The notes: generated by a model from the sequence alone, not told the origin. A DNA stretch of 64,000 bases from Halomonas sp. M4R1S46 (GCF_025725685.1 NZ_CP107008.1:3410001-3474000); one strand, 5' to 3'; shown: positions 18,334-27,317, counted from the first letter of the stretch. Translations and numbers: made by a program.

Positions 18334-18359
18334 AGCCCCGGCCCTGACGGGCCGGGGCT
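18334..18359 (-). terminator. hairpin downstream of the APC permease
   Basis: AGCCCCGGCCC and GGGCCGGGGCT form an 11-bp stem with a TGAC loop, 27 nt beyond the stop codon of the permease gene at 18387. Confidence 0.6.
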
Positions 18360-18386
18360 CGGAGCTGGCAGAGCCGATAGCGACGC

Positions 18387-19826
18387 TCAGCGTCCCGCGC
18401 CGGACTCGGCGCCGGCCAGCTCGCGCTGCATCATGGTGTCGCTGTAGGCCACGCCATAGCGGGCCCGCGACCAGCCGTAGAGCGCCAGGCCGAGCAGCAT
18501 CCAGCCGGCGAACATGGCCCACTCGATGGTGGAGAGCGCCGAGGGGCTGCCGGGCAGGTACATGCCGACCAGTGCCAGCGACAGGATCACCGACAGCGCG
18601 CCCACGGTCTTGCCGCGACGCACCCGGAAGGGACGCGCCAGGTCCGGCTCACGCCGGCGCAGCATCACGAAGGACAGCGACACGAAGAGGTAGGCGATGA
18701 CGATGCCCAGGCCACCGGCGACCACCAGCCAGACCAGCGCCGGCCGACCGAAGAAGGGCGCGATGCTGGAGAGCAGGCCCATCAGCAGGATGGCGTTGGT
18801 GGGCGTGCGGTGCCGGGGATGCAACCTGGCGAGGAAGGCCGGCAGCATGCCGGAATGCGCCAGCGCGTAGATGGCCCGGGAGCCACCGATGTAGAAGGCA
18901 TTCCAGCTGGTGATGATGCCCGCGATGCCGGCCAGGATCATCAGGTTGCCGGCCCAGGGCGCCTGGAAGGCCGCCTGCATGGCATCCGGCACCGCCAGGG
19001 AACTCTCGGCCAGGGCCGCGGGGTCGAGCATCAGGGCGGTACCGAGGATAATGAAGGCATACCAGAATACCGCCAGGATCACCGAGATCATCAGCACCCG
19101 GCCGATCTCCTTGAACGGCAGGTTGATCTCCTCGGCGGCCTGGGGAATGACGTCGAAGCCCACGAACATGAAGGGCACCATGATGATCACCGTCATGATG
19201 CCGCCGATCACGCCCTCCTCGACGTTGAACAGCGGGTCCATGGTGGTGGTGCTGCCCTCGAACAACGCCCCGCTGATGAACATGATGCCCACCGCCAGGA
19301 TCAGCAGGGTGACCACCTTCTGCACCAGGGCGGCGGTGCGCACGCCGAGATAGTTGATCGCCATCATCACCACGGAGCCGGCCACCCCGACCGCCACCCA
19401 GGTGGCCTTCACGTCCCAGCCGGCGATGGTCCAGAGCTGGCCGACCGCATAGTCCGGGAAGAGATGCTCCACCACGGTGGGCAGCGCCACGGCCTCGAAG
19501 GCCACCACGCTGACATAGCCCAGGGTGATGGCCCAGGTGCACAGGAAGGAGGCGAAATGCCCCATGGCGCGATAGCTGTAGACGTGCTCGCCGCCGACCT
19601 GGGGCATCGCCGAGGCCAGCTCGGCATAGGTCAGTCCCACCAGCACGATCACCACCCCGCCGAGCAGAAAGGCGGTGATGGCGCCGAGGCTGCCGGCGGA
19701 CTGGATCCAGCTGCCGGTCAGCACGATCCACCCCCAGCCGATCATGGCGCCGAAGGCCAGGGCCAGCACATCCTTGCGGGCCAGCACCCGCGTCAGGTGC
19801 GTCTCCGTGGACGACGTCTCGTTCAT
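18387..19826 (-). CDS. APC superfamily amino acid permease
   Basis: A 479-residue inner-membrane transporter with about 12 hydrophobic segments. APC features include FGAMIGWGWIVLTGSWIQSA, the TYAELASAMPQVGGEHVYSY loop and FEAVALPTVVEHLF. The C-terminal MLRRREPDLARPFRVRRGK motif is common in amino acid permeases. The start chosen (MNETSSTETH) follows GGGGGAG; a start five codons upstream overlaps that site. The substrate cannot be told. The gene is alone, with an AT-rich promoter upstream that contains a perfect palindrome. Confidence 0.85.
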   Translation of the reverse strand: MNETSSTETHLTRVLARKDVLALAFGAMIGWGWIVLTGSWIQSAGSLGAITAFLLGGVVIVLVGLTYAELASAMPQVGGEHVYSYRAMGHFASFLCTWAITLGYVSVVAFEAVALPTVVEHLFPDYAVGQLWTIAGWDVKATWVAVGVAGSVVMMAINYLGVRTAALVQKVVTLLILAVGIMFISGALFEGSTTTMDPLFNVEEGVIGGIMTVIIMVPFMFVGFDVIPQAAEEINLPFKEIGRVLMISVILAVFWYAFIILGTALMLDPAALAESSLAVPDAMQAAFQAPWAGNLMILAGIAGIITSWNAFYIGGSRAIYALAHSGMLPAFLARLHPRHRTPTNAILLMGLLSSIAPFFGRPALVWLVVAGGLGIVIAYLFVSLSFVMLRRREPDLARPFRVRRGKTVGALSVILSLALVGMYLPGSPSALSTIEWAMFAGWMLLGLALYGWSRARYGVAYSDTMMQRELAGAESGAGR

Positions 19827-19871
19827 GCCACTCCCCCTCATCAGTGAGTTTGATTTTTTATATAAATTAAT

Positions 19872-19886
19872 ACTTTTATTAAAAGT
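19872..19886. promoter_or_regulatory. palindrome in the APC permease promoter
   Basis: ACTTTTATTAAAAGT is a perfect 7-1-7 inverted repeat about 45 nt upstream of the permease start, inside a 45-nt AT-rich patch. It may be an operator for a dimeric regulator; which one is unknown. Confidence 0.35.
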
Positions 19887-20111
19887 GTCGACAAAAAGTA
19901 ACCCAGGTCCCTCGCCCCTACAAGTCGACTTTCCGGGTAGCCAACCTCCACTTTGGTCGCATTCATCACCCTATCCTGATAGACAAGGCCCGTCACGCAG
20001 CGCCTTGCGGCGCCCCGGCCCCACCACCGACCCATCCCCCCCGTCACGACACTGGCGAAACCGGCAAAAAGGCTGCATGCTGTATTCGTCGATTCTGTCC
20101 CTTGGAGCATC

Positions 20112-20390
20112 ATGAGCACGGCAAGCCCCTCGACCGCCGCGGAATTTCTCGACCCTCCGCGAAGGTGCCCTGACCTCGATGTCAGGGATCTGGAACAACG
20201 CACTCGCCTCATGCGCATCATTACCCGGTTGATCGCCGTATCGGATCTGGGCAACCGCGACATCGCCCGCCGCGCCGGCATCCCGATGCAGAAGATCAGC
20301 GACCTCCTCTCCGGTCGTCTCGAGCAACTCACCCTCGACGAGCTCCAGACGCTGCGCCGGACCATCGACCCCCAGCTCACCCCACCCTGA
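20112..20390 (+). CDS. small XRE-type helix-turn-helix protein
   Basis: A 92-residue protein. The second half holds a Cro/XRE-like helix-turn-helix: IAVSDLGNRDIARRAGIPMQ as helices 2 and 3, then KISDLLSGRLEQLTLDELQT. This resembles HigA or MqsA C-terminal domains and small antitoxin-like regulators, but no toxin gene is adjacent. GGAG lies 6 nt before the ATG. A terminator hairpin follows. It may act on its own promoter or on the flanking genes; its target is unknown. Confidence 0.65.
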   Translation: MSTASPSTAAEFLDPPRRCPDLDVRDLEQRTRLMRIITRLIAVSDLGNRDIARRAGIPMQKISDLLSGRLEQLTLDELQTLRRTIDPQLTPP

Positions 20391-20425
20391 GCCCTCGGCC
20401 GCCCCGTCCGAACGGGTCAGGCTAT

Positions 20426-20455
20426 AAGGCCGGCACCCATGCGACTGCCGGCCTT
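20426..20455 (+). terminator. hairpin after the XRE gene
   Basis: AAGGCCGGCA and TGCCGGCCTT form a perfect 10-bp stem around a 10-nt loop, 35 nt after the XRE stop and 30 nt before the next start. Confidence 0.55.
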
Positions 20456-20485
20456 CATGGATTCGAGACATAGGGAGATCCCCAC

Positions 20486-21157
20486 ATGCGATACCTCGTG
20501 ACCGGCCTGCTGCTGGCCGCCTCGCTGCCCGTCCTCGCCGATGGGCAGGCCACTCTGGAGACCCGCTCCGACCAGGGCAGCGCCACCATGGAGGTCAACT
20601 GGGCAGGCGACGACCTGCGCATGGACTTCCCCCAGCAGGCCCAGGCGGGCTTCATGCTGCTCAAGGACGGCAAGGGCTACATGGTCAGCCAGATGCAGGG
20701 CCAGACGATGGTCATGGACATGGCCAGGCTCCGCGAGATGGCGGAGGGCATGGGCAGCGACCAGGCCAGCGCCGGCATCGCCAGCCAGCAGGCCAGCACC
20801 GTCGAGGCCCTGGAAGCCACCGGCGAGACGGAGACCATCGCCGGCCTCGAGGGCGAGGTCTACCGCCTGCAGTGGACCGACAAGGCCGGCAGTGCCCATG
20901 ACGACAAGATGGTGCTCAGCGAGAACCCCCAGGTCCGGGAACTGATGACCTCCTTCCACGCCTACCAGCAGTCCATGACCGGCGAGCCCGACCCCATCGC
21001 CACCACCCTCGAGGAACGCGGCCTCGGCATGCTGCGCTTCGGCGAGCGCTTCCGCATCACCCGTCTCTCCGATAGCGCACCGGATGCCGAGGTCTTCGAA
21101 CTGCCCGAGGATGCCATGACCTTCGAGGACATGATGCGCTCCGCCACCTCGCAGTAG
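20486..21157 (+). CDS. exported protein of unknown function (DUF4412-like)
   Basis: A 223-residue protein with a signal peptide (MRYLVTGLLLAASLPVLADG). The mature part repeats short beta-strand units: ATLETRSDQGSATMEVNWAG, DLRMDFPQQAQAGFMLLKDG, KGYMVSQMQGQTMVMDMARL, and GLEGEVYRLQWTDKAG. Such alternation of strand and Met-rich segment resembles DUF4412/LolA-like periplasmic folds that read out a bound lipid or metal. It is Met- and Gln-rich and acidic. I do not recognise the family with certainty. A terminator follows. Confidence 0.6.
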   Translation: MRYLVTGLLLAASLPVLADGQATLETRSDQGSATMEVNWAGDDLRMDFPQQAQAGFMLLKDGKGYMVSQMQGQTMVMDMARLREMAEGMGSDQASAGIASQQASTVEALEATGETETIAGLEGEVYRLQWTDKAGSAHDDKMVLSENPQVRELMTSFHAYQQSMTGEPDPIATTLEERGLGMLRFGERFRITRLSDSAPDAEVFELPEDAMTFEDMMRSATSQ

Positions 21158-21200
21158 ACCGCGGCGACGGACGGCCTCCCGACGCCGACCGACAGAACCG

Positions 21201-21224
21201 AACGGCCAGCGACCGCTGGCCGTT
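21201..21224. terminator. hairpin between convergent genes
   Basis: AACGGCCAGC and GCTGGCCGTT form a 10-bp perfect stem with a GACC loop, 44 nt after the exported-protein gene and 109 nt before the end of egtD. It probably serves the plus-strand gene. Confidence 0.6.
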
Positions 21225-21332
21225 CGTGCCTCTGATCGACAGCCCGCCCCGATACGCGTCGGGCCCGCGACACGCTGGCACCGTGCACCAGGGGAGCCCC
21301 GGCATGTCAGGGTGACGGCCGGCGCGTCGGGC

Positions 21333-22295
21333 TCAGGCCAGCGCCAGGTAATGGATGCTGAACAGCGCCCGGCGATCGGTCCACAGCGCCGTCGGCCGAT
21401 AGCCGGCTCTCCGCGCCAGCGCCTGGAAGCCCGTCACGCTGTACTTGCAGGAATTCTCGGTATGCAGGGTCTCGCCGGCGGCGAAGGGGAACTGCCGCCC
21501 GGCCACCCGCACCAGCTGGGCCTGCCGACTGACCAGATGCATCTCGATGCGTGACGCGGCCTCGTGGTAGTACGCCAGGTGGCGGAAGGCGGCCGGGTCG
21601 ACCTCGGCCCCGAGCTCCCGACGCATCCGCTCCAGCAGGTTCAGGTTGAACGCCGCCGTGATCCCGGCGGCATCGTTGTAGGCCGCCTCGAGGGTGTGCC
21701 GATCCTTGATCAGGTCGACCCCGATCAGCACCCCGCTGCCCGCCGGCAACGCCCGGCGCAGGCCGGAGAGAAAGGCTTCGGCCTCGGGCGGCGCGAAATT
21801 GCCGATGCTCGAACCGGGGAAGAAGGCCACCACGCGCCGCCCCGCGATGCCGCTCGGCAAGCGCAGACGACGCGAGAAGTCGGCCCAGGCGGCATGCACC
21901 TCGAGCCAGGGGTAGTCCGCCGCCAGGTGGCGGGTGCTCTCGAGCAGGAAGTCGCGCGAGATATCGACGCCCAGGTAGCGTCGCGGCCGTACCGCCTCCA
22001 GCAGCAGCCTGACCTTGCGACTGGCCCCGCTGCCCAGCTCGACCAGCAGCGACTCCGGCCCGACGATGGCGGCGATCTCTTCGGCGGCCGAGGCCAGGAT
22101 GCCCTCCTCGGTGCGGGTCAGGTAGTACTCGGGTTGACGGCAGATGGCCTCGAAGAGCCGGGAACCGCGCTCGTCATAGAAATGCTTGGGCGAGAGGCGC
22201 TTGCGCTCGAGGCCCAGCCCGGCGATCACCTCGTCGCGAAACGAAGGCCCCGTCTCGTCGACATGCTGGTCATGGAAACGCACGGCAGTGGACAT
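21333..22295 (-). CDS. egtD: L-histidine N-alpha-trimethyltransferase (hercynine synthase)
   Basis: S-adenosylmethionine-dependent trimethylation of histidine to hercynine, the precursor of ergothioneine and selenoneine. The 320-residue protein has KHFYDERGSRLFEAICRQPE, the SAM loop LVELGSGASRKVRLLLEAV, YLGVDISRDFL, FFPGSSIGNF and the histidine-binding YNDAAGITAAFNLNLL, all EgtD features. It is divergent from the NDH-SelD fusion (126 nt apart) and close to senB and senA, so its hercynine probably feeds selenoneine synthesis here. Confidence 0.92.
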   Translation of the reverse strand: MSTAVRFHDQHVDETGPSFRDEVIAGLGLERKRLSPKHFYDERGSRLFEAICRQPEYYLTRTEEGILASAAEEIAAIVGPESLLVELGSGASRKVRLLLEAVRPRRYLGVDISRDFLLESTRHLAADYPWLEVHAAWADFSRRLRLPSGIAGRRVVAFFPGSSIGNFAPPEAEAFLSGLRRALPAGSGVLIGVDLIKDRHTLEAAYNDAAGITAAFNLNLLERMRRELGAEVDPAAFRHLAYYHEAASRIEMHLVSRQAQLVRVAGRQFPFAAGETLHTENSCKYSVTGFQALARRAGYRPTALWTDRRALFSIHYLALA

Positions 22296-22421
22296 CGAAG
22301 ACCCTCGCTGGCGACGGGCGACCGGCACGACATCGAGCACCAGGATCGCGCCCCATGGCCGGAATGGCTTTAGACTGGACCGACAAGGCGATCGTCACCT
22401 CAATCTAGAGTGAGCCAGGCC

Positions 22422-24704
22422 ATGCAGCAACCGCAGCAACCGGTGTTACGCGATATCGTGCTGGTCGGCGGCGGCCACAGCCACGTCGGCGTGCTCAAGC
22501 GTTTCGCCATGCGGCCCGAACCCGGGGTGCGGCTGACCTTGATCTGTCGAGATTCCCATACCCCCTACTCCGGCATGCTGCCGGGCTACATCGCCGGTCA
22601 CTACGCCTATGACGAGGTGCATATCGACCTGCGCCGACTGGCGGAGTACGCCGGGGCGCGCTTCCTGCGCGACGAGGCGATCGGCATCGACCATGAGGGG
22701 CAGCGCGTCCTCTGCCGCACGCGGCCCCCGGTGCCCTACGACCGGCTATCGATCAACATCGGCTCGACGCCGCGAGTGGACACGGTCACGGGGGCCGGGG
22801 AGCACGCCGTGCCGGTCAAGCCCATCCATCGCTTCAACGACCGCTGGCAGACGCTGCTCGAGCGCGTGACCCACCACCCCGGCATCACGCGCATCGCCGT
22901 GGTCGGCGGCGGTGCCGGCGGCGTCGAGCTGCTGCTGGCCATGCAGCATCGCCTGCGCGGCGAGCTCGCCGAACGGGGCCGCGATCCGGACGAGCTGGTC
23001 TTCGCCCTCTTCACCCGTGGCGAGCAGCTCCTGCCGACGCACAATGCCCGCGTCCGCGCCCACTTCCAGAAGCGGCTCCGTGCCCGGGGCGTCGCCGTGC
23101 ATACCGGCACCGACATCACCGCCGTCGACACCGGCCGGCTGCAGGGCGCCGACGGCACCTGGCATGACGCCGACGAGATCGTCTGGGTGACCAACGCCAG
23201 CGGTGCCGCCTGGCTGCGCGACACCCGGCTCGACCTCGACGACGACGGCTTCATCAAGGTCGGCGACACCCTGCAGTCGCTGAGCGACCCGCGTATCTTC
23301 GCCGCCGGCGATATCGCCCACCAGGTCAACCATCCCCGCGAGAAGGCCGGGGTCTTCGCCGTGCGCCAGGGCCGCCCGCTGGCCGATAACCTGCGCGCGG
23401 CCGTGACCGGGCGGCCGCTCCGGCCCTATCCCCCCCAGGCTCGGTGGCTGGCGCTGATCAGCACCGGCGATCGGCATGCCGTGGCCTCGCGTGGCGGGCT
23501 CTGCCTGGTCGGCGACTGGGTCTGGCGCTGGAAGGACTGGATCGACCGGCGCTTCATGGCCCGCTTCAACGACCTGCCGCCCATGGCGGAAGGCGACCGG
23601 CAGGCGCCCGCGCCGAGCCGGGTGGCCCTCGACGAGGAGGAAAACGCCCAGGCCATCTCGGCCATCGCCATGCGTTGCGGTGGCTGCGGCGCCAAGGTCG
23701 GCGCCACGACCCTGTCCCGCGCCCTCGCGACCCTGCAACCGGTGGCGCGCGAGGAGGTCGTGGTCGGCCTGCACGCCCCGGACGATGCCGCCGTGGTGGA
23801 AGTGCCGCCGGGCAAGGCCATGGTGCATACCGTGGACTTCTTCCGCGCCTTCATCGACGACCCCTATGTGTTCGGCAAGGTGGCCGCCAACCACGCCCTG
23901 GGCGACATCTTCGCCATGGGCGCCGAGGCCCAGACCGCCACGGCCGTCGCCACGGTGCCCCAGGGCCTGGAGGCCAAGGTCGAGGATACCGTCTTCCAGA
24001 TGATGGCCGGCGCCGTCGAGGTGCTCAACGCGGCCGGCTGCGCGCTGGTCGGCGGCCATACCGGCGAGGGCCGCGAGCTGGCCCTGGGGTTCGCCGTCAA
24101 CGGCCTGATCGATGCCGAAGGCAACAATGCCTTGACCAAGGGCGGCCTGCGCCCCGGCCAGTTGCTGGTGCTCACCAAGCCCATCGGCACGGGCACCCTG
24201 TTCGCCGCCCATGCCCGGCTGGGGGCCCGGGGGCGCTGGATCGATGCCGCGCTGGAGAGCATGTGCCTCTCGAACCGCGAGGCCGCGACCTGCCTGCGCG
24301 AGCATGGGGCCACCGCCTGTACCGACCTCACCGGCTTCGGCCTGCTCGGCCACCTGGTGGAGATGACGCGCCCCTCGGACGTCGATGCCGAGCTCGACCT
24401 GGCGGCCCTGCCGATCCTCGAGGGCGCCGAGGAGACCGTCGCCGCCGGCATCCTGAGCTCGCTGCAGCCGGCCAACGTGCGCCTGCGCCGGGCCATTCGC
24501 GACCAGGCATCCTGGGTCGGGCACCCGCGCTACCCGCTGCTGTTCGACCCCCAGACCGCCGGCGGCCTGCTGGCCAGCGTGCCGGCGGAACGCGTCGAGA
24601 CCTGCCTCGCCGCGCTGCATGCCCGGGGCTACCCCCAGGCCGCGATCATCGGCCGCGTCCTCGACGCCGGCGAGGCGCTGGAACCCATCGCGCTGAGGGA
24701 GTGA
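22422..24704 (+). CDS. selD: NADH-dehydrogenase-like/selenide, water dikinase fusion (SelD; SenC role)
   Basis: Makes selenophosphate from selenide and ATP. The protein (760 residues) joins an FAD oxidoreductase half (GGGHSHVGVLKRFAMRPEPG, second dinucleotide motif VVGGGAGGVELLLA, FAAGDIAHQV) to a complete SelD half from about residue 410. The SelD catalytic motif is MRCGGCGAKVG, with the catalytic Cys and Lys in place and Ala where E. coli has its second Cys; GDIFAMGA and GGHTGEGRELALG follow. The ATG at 22422 was chosen; a GTG four codons earlier is possible. No selA, selB or mnmH lies nearby, whereas senB and senA do, which points to selenoneine synthesis. Confidence 0.9.
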   Translation: MQQPQQPVLRDIVLVGGGHSHVGVLKRFAMRPEPGVRLTLICRDSHTPYSGMLPGYIAGHYAYDEVHIDLRRLAEYAGARFLRDEAIGIDHEGQRVLCRTRPPVPYDRLSINIGSTPRVDTVTGAGEHAVPVKPIHRFNDRWQTLLERVTHHPGITRIAVVGGGAGGVELLLAMQHRLRGELAERGRDPDELVFALFTRGEQLLPTHNARVRAHFQKRLRARGVAVHTGTDITAVDTGRLQGADGTWHDADEIVWVTNASGAAWLRDTRLDLDDDGFIKVGDTLQSLSDPRIFAAGDIAHQVNHPREKAGVFAVRQGRPLADNLRAAVTGRPLRPYPPQARWLALISTGDRHAVASRGGLCLVGDWVWRWKDWIDRRFMARFNDLPPMAEGDRQAPAPSRVALDEEENAQAISAIAMRCGGCGAKVGATTLSRALATLQPVAREEVVVGLHAPDDAAVVEVPPGKAMVHTVDFFRAFIDDPYVFGKVAANHALGDIFAMGAEAQTATAVATVPQGLEAKVEDTVFQMMAGAVEVLNAAGCALVGGHTGEGRELALGFAVNGLIDAEGNNALTKGGLRPGQLLVLTKPIGTGTLFAAHARLGARGRWIDAALESMCLSNREAATCLREHGATACTDLTGFGLLGHLVEMTRPSDVDAELDLAALPILEGAEETVAAGILSSLQPANVRLRRAIRDQASWVGHPRYPLLFDPQTAGGLLASVPAERVETCLAALHARGYPQAAIIGRVLDAGEALEPIALRE

Positions 24705-24752
24705 AGACTATGAACTCTTTTCAAAACCCGACTTGGTAAGAAGAGAGTCTTT

Positions 24753-24853
24753 CCGGCGACAAGCCTTCGCGAGGGCGCTATGAATCCCTCCTTGGACGCT
24801 ACCTTTGCCATCCCTGGCAAAGGACCCTCGCTTCGTCTTGTCCCCGGCGCCCA
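24753..24853 (+). repeat. dispersed intergenic repeat, copy 2 (short form)
   Basis: Starts CCGGCGACAAGCCTTCGCGA and ends CTTGTCCCCGGCGCC, so the ends are inverted (GACAAG / CTTGTC). It shares GGCGCTATGAATCCCTCC and TTGGACGCTAC with copy 1 at 148-352 but lacks the middle 100 nt. A TTTGCCATCCCTGGCAAAGG hairpin fills the centre. It lies between the converging ends of the SelD fusion and senB. Confidence 0.75.
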
Positions 24854-24880
24854 TTACCACCGGAAGTTTGGAAATACGCT

Positions 24881-25870
24881 CTAGGGGGCGAGGCCGCAGG
24901 CGGCAAGCACGCCGGCCAAGGCCTCCCGCTCGGCCTCGACGCGGAACAGCGGCGCCCGGGCGTCGACATGACGGCGCAGGGTCTCGAGGAACGCCGGCTC
25001 CCGCTCGGCGCGCAGCAGGCATTCGCGCAGGGCCCGGGTGTCGGCCACCGGGAAGTAGCCGGGATAGTCCTCGCCCAGCAGGCCGCGATTGCCGGGAATG
25101 CGGGAGGCCACGACCGGCAGACCGGCCACGCAGGCCTCGCTGACCACGTTGGCGCCCCCCTCCATGCGCGAGCTGATCACCATCAGCCGCGAGCGGGCCA
25201 TCCACTGACGTACCCGCCAGCGAGGCCGGTCGCCGAGCCAGCGGAAGCGCGGGTTGCGGGCCATCTCGTCGCGCGCCGCCCGGGTCCAGTCGTCGCTGCA
25301 GGCGCCGCCGAGCTGCACGACCCGCAGCCGCGAGGTCGGCGGCAGGTCGCGCAGGGCCAGGGCCGTGCGCAGCGAATCCTTCTCCTCGCGCAGGTGGCCG
25401 GCCACCAGCACGTCGAAGGTGCGCTCATTGGGCCCCGGGGCCCGTGACGGCAGCGGCAGCGCCGACTGGTGCACGACGTGCAGGCGCGGATGGAAGCGCG
25501 TCGGCAGGTCCTCCTCCAGGCAGTCGTGAAGGCCGACCAGGACATCCGCGGACGCGAGACTGTCGAGGAACACCTCGGGGTGGCTATGCTGGAAGCGGTA
25601 GACGTCGGTCCCGGTCAGCACCACGATCACCGGGCAGGCGAAGGTCTCGCGACAGGCCCGAATGGCCGCATGGCTGCGCCAGGCATGCAGGGCGAACAGC
25701 AGGTCCGGCGGCTGGCCCCCGAAGCACCAGGTGGCCGGGGCATCCTCCGGCGCCGCCAGGCGCACACGGCAGCCCAGCTCGCGCAGGCGTCGCGCCCAGC
25801 GGGTCGCCGTGGCCCGGTTGCCGGCCCGCGATCCTCGCCCCGCGGGCGTCACCAGCGTCACCTTCAGCAC
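24881..25870 (-). CDS. senB: selenosugar synthase SenB (glycosyltransferase, GT-B fold)
   Basis: SenB joins selenophosphate to a sugar nucleotide, giving the selenosugar used by SenA. This 329-residue protein has a GT4-like C-terminal half with RSRLMVISSRMEGGANVVSE, the E-x7-E nucleotide-sugar motif, and an N-terminal half starting VLKVTLVTPAGRGSRAGNRA. The GTG start at 25870 has AAGGGAG 7 nt upstream; longer forms extend into senA's leader. Its placement between a SelD fusion and an EgtB-like gene is the senABC arrangement first worked out in Variovorax paradoxus. Without context it would be called a generic glycosyltransferase. Confidence 0.85.
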   Translation of the reverse strand: MLKVTLVTPAGRGSRAGNRATATRWARRLRELGCRVRLAAPEDAPATWCFGGQPPDLLFALHAWRSHAAIRACRETFACPVIVVLTGTDVYRFQHSHPEVFLDSLASADVLVGLHDCLEEDLPTRFHPRLHVVHQSALPLPSRAPGPNERTFDVLVAGHLREEKDSLRTALALRDLPPTSRLRVVQLGGACSDDWTRAARDEMARNPRFRWLGDRPRWRVRQWMARSRLMVISSRMEGGANVVSEACVAGLPVVASRIPGNRGLLGEDYPGYFPVADTRALRECLLRAEREPAFLETLRRHVDARAPLFRVEAEREALAGVLAACGLAP

Positions 25871-25896
25871 ATCCCCACTCCCTTGATGAGGTCGGC

Positions 25897-27234
25897 ATGA
25901 TCGCCACACCACCAACGCCACCGCGAGCCGCCGACGAGCTGGCGGCGATGCTCACCGAGGCCCGTGACCGTAGCCTGGCCCTGATGCGGGATCTTCTCGA
26001 GGTCCGCGAGCTCGGTCCCTGCCTGGCCATCGTCAACCCGCCGCTGTGGGAGCTCGGCCACCTGGGCTACTTCCATGACCATTTCGCCCTGCGCGGGCTG
26101 TATGGCCTGCCCGACTACCGGCTCCCCGGCGCCGACCGGCTGTTCGATTCCAGCAGCATCGCCCACGACGAGCGTTGGGCGCTACCCCTGCCCTCCCGCG
26201 AGGAGACGCTGGACTACCTGGCCCGGGTCCAGCGGGCCATGCTCGAACGCCTGCCCGGTGGCCTGGCCAGTGCCGCCCAGAGCTATGTCTACCAGCTCAC
26301 CACCCTGCACGAGGACATGCACGGCGAGGCCTTCGTCTATACCCGCCAGACCCTGGGCGACCCGCCGCCCGCACTGGGATCGCCGCCCCCGGGGCAGGCG
26401 CCCCTCGACGCGCCGGCCGGAGCCTTGCCCGGCGATGTCGCCGTTCCCGGCGGACGGCACCGGCTGGGCTCCGACGACGCCGTGCCCTTCCGCTTCGACA
26501 ACGAGAAGCCGCCTATGGAGGTGGAGGTCGCCCCCTTCGCCATCGCCCGGGCGCCGGTGACCAACGCCGAGTTCGCCGCCTTCGTCGACGACGATGGCTA
26601 TGCCCGACCCGAGCTGTGGAGCCCGGCCGGCCGGGAATGGCGGGAGCGACGCGACCTGCAGGCGCCCCTGTACTGGCGCAAGGCCGCCGCCGGCGGCTGG
26701 GAGGAACGCCGCTTCGATCGCTGGCAGCCGCTCGCGCCTCACCGGCCGGTGGTGCATGTCAGCTTCCACGAGGCCGAGGCCTGGTGTCGCTGGGCCGGCC
26801 GGCGCCTGCCCAGCGAGGCCGAGTGGGAGGTCGCCGCCAGCCGTGAGCCCGGCCCCGACGGCCGGTCGCTCGCCCCGGGCAAGAGCCGCCACCCCTGGGG
26901 CGAGGCCCCCCCCGACGGCCGGCTCGCCAACCTGGACGGCTGGCAGCTGGGGTGCCTCGACGTGGCGGCGCTGCCCGAGGGCGACAGCGCCTTCGGCTGC
27001 CGCCAGATGCTGGGCAACGTCTGGGAGTGGACGGCCTCGCCCTTCGGCCCCTTCCCGGGCTTCGAACCCGACCTCTACCGCGACTACTCCGCGCCCTGGT
27101 TCGCCGAGGGCCGCCGGGTGCTGCGCGGCGGGGCCTGGGCCACCCGCTCGCGGCTGATCCACAACGGCTATCGCAACTTCTTCACGCCAGACCGACAGGA
27201 TGTCCTGGCCGGCTTTCGCACCTGCGCGCGCTGA
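25897..27234 (+). CDS. senA: SenA-type selenoxide synthase (EgtB-like, DinB plus FGE-sulfatase domains)
   Basis: Non-heme iron enzyme expected to join hercynine and the selenosugar oxidatively. The 445-residue protein has an N-terminal DinB-like helical domain with metal ligands His55 (ELGHLGYF) and HEDMHGE (His138, His142), matching EgtB's three-His site in spacing, then an FGE/sulfatase-modifying domain (about 200-445: VPGGRHRLGSDDAVPFRFDN, GRRLPSEAEWEVAA, MLGNVWEWTASPFGPFPG). GAGG lies 5 nt before the ATG. Sequence alone does not separate SenA from ergothioneine-making EgtB; adjacency to senB and selD decides for SenA. No egtC or egtE is present. Confidence 0.85.
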   Translation: MIATPPTPPRAADELAAMLTEARDRSLALMRDLLEVRELGPCLAIVNPPLWELGHLGYFHDHFALRGLYGLPDYRLPGADRLFDSSSIAHDERWALPLPSREETLDYLARVQRAMLERLPGGLASAAQSYVYQLTTLHEDMHGEAFVYTRQTLGDPPPALGSPPPGQAPLDAPAGALPGDVAVPGGRHRLGSDDAVPFRFDNEKPPMEVEVAPFAIARAPVTNAEFAAFVDDDGYARPELWSPAGREWRERRDLQAPLYWRKAAAGGWEERRFDRWQPLAPHRPVVHVSFHEAEAWCRWAGRRLPSEAEWEVAASREPGPDGRSLAPGKSRHPWGEAPPDGRLANLDGWQLGCLDVAALPEGDSAFGCRQMLGNVWEWTASPFGPFPGFEPDLYRDYSAPWFAEGRRVLRGGAWATRSRLIHNGYRNFFTPDRQDVLAGFRTCAR

Positions 27235-27317
27235 GGTCGGTACATGACCGGATCGGAAAGCTCCGGGCGTTTGGGTAACATGTCGGTTTGCTCGCCACAT
27301 CTCTGAAGGAGAACCCC

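Noticed and set aside
20112..20390. Toxin-antitoxin pair at the small XRE gene
   Set aside because: No toxin-like frame adjoins it; the next gene encodes an exported protein behind a terminator.
25444..25896. Upstream extension of senA by about 150 codons
   Set aside because: It is antisense to senB and rich in Arg, Ala, Gly and Pro; the ATG at 25897 has a ribosome site and fits the EgtB-like family start.
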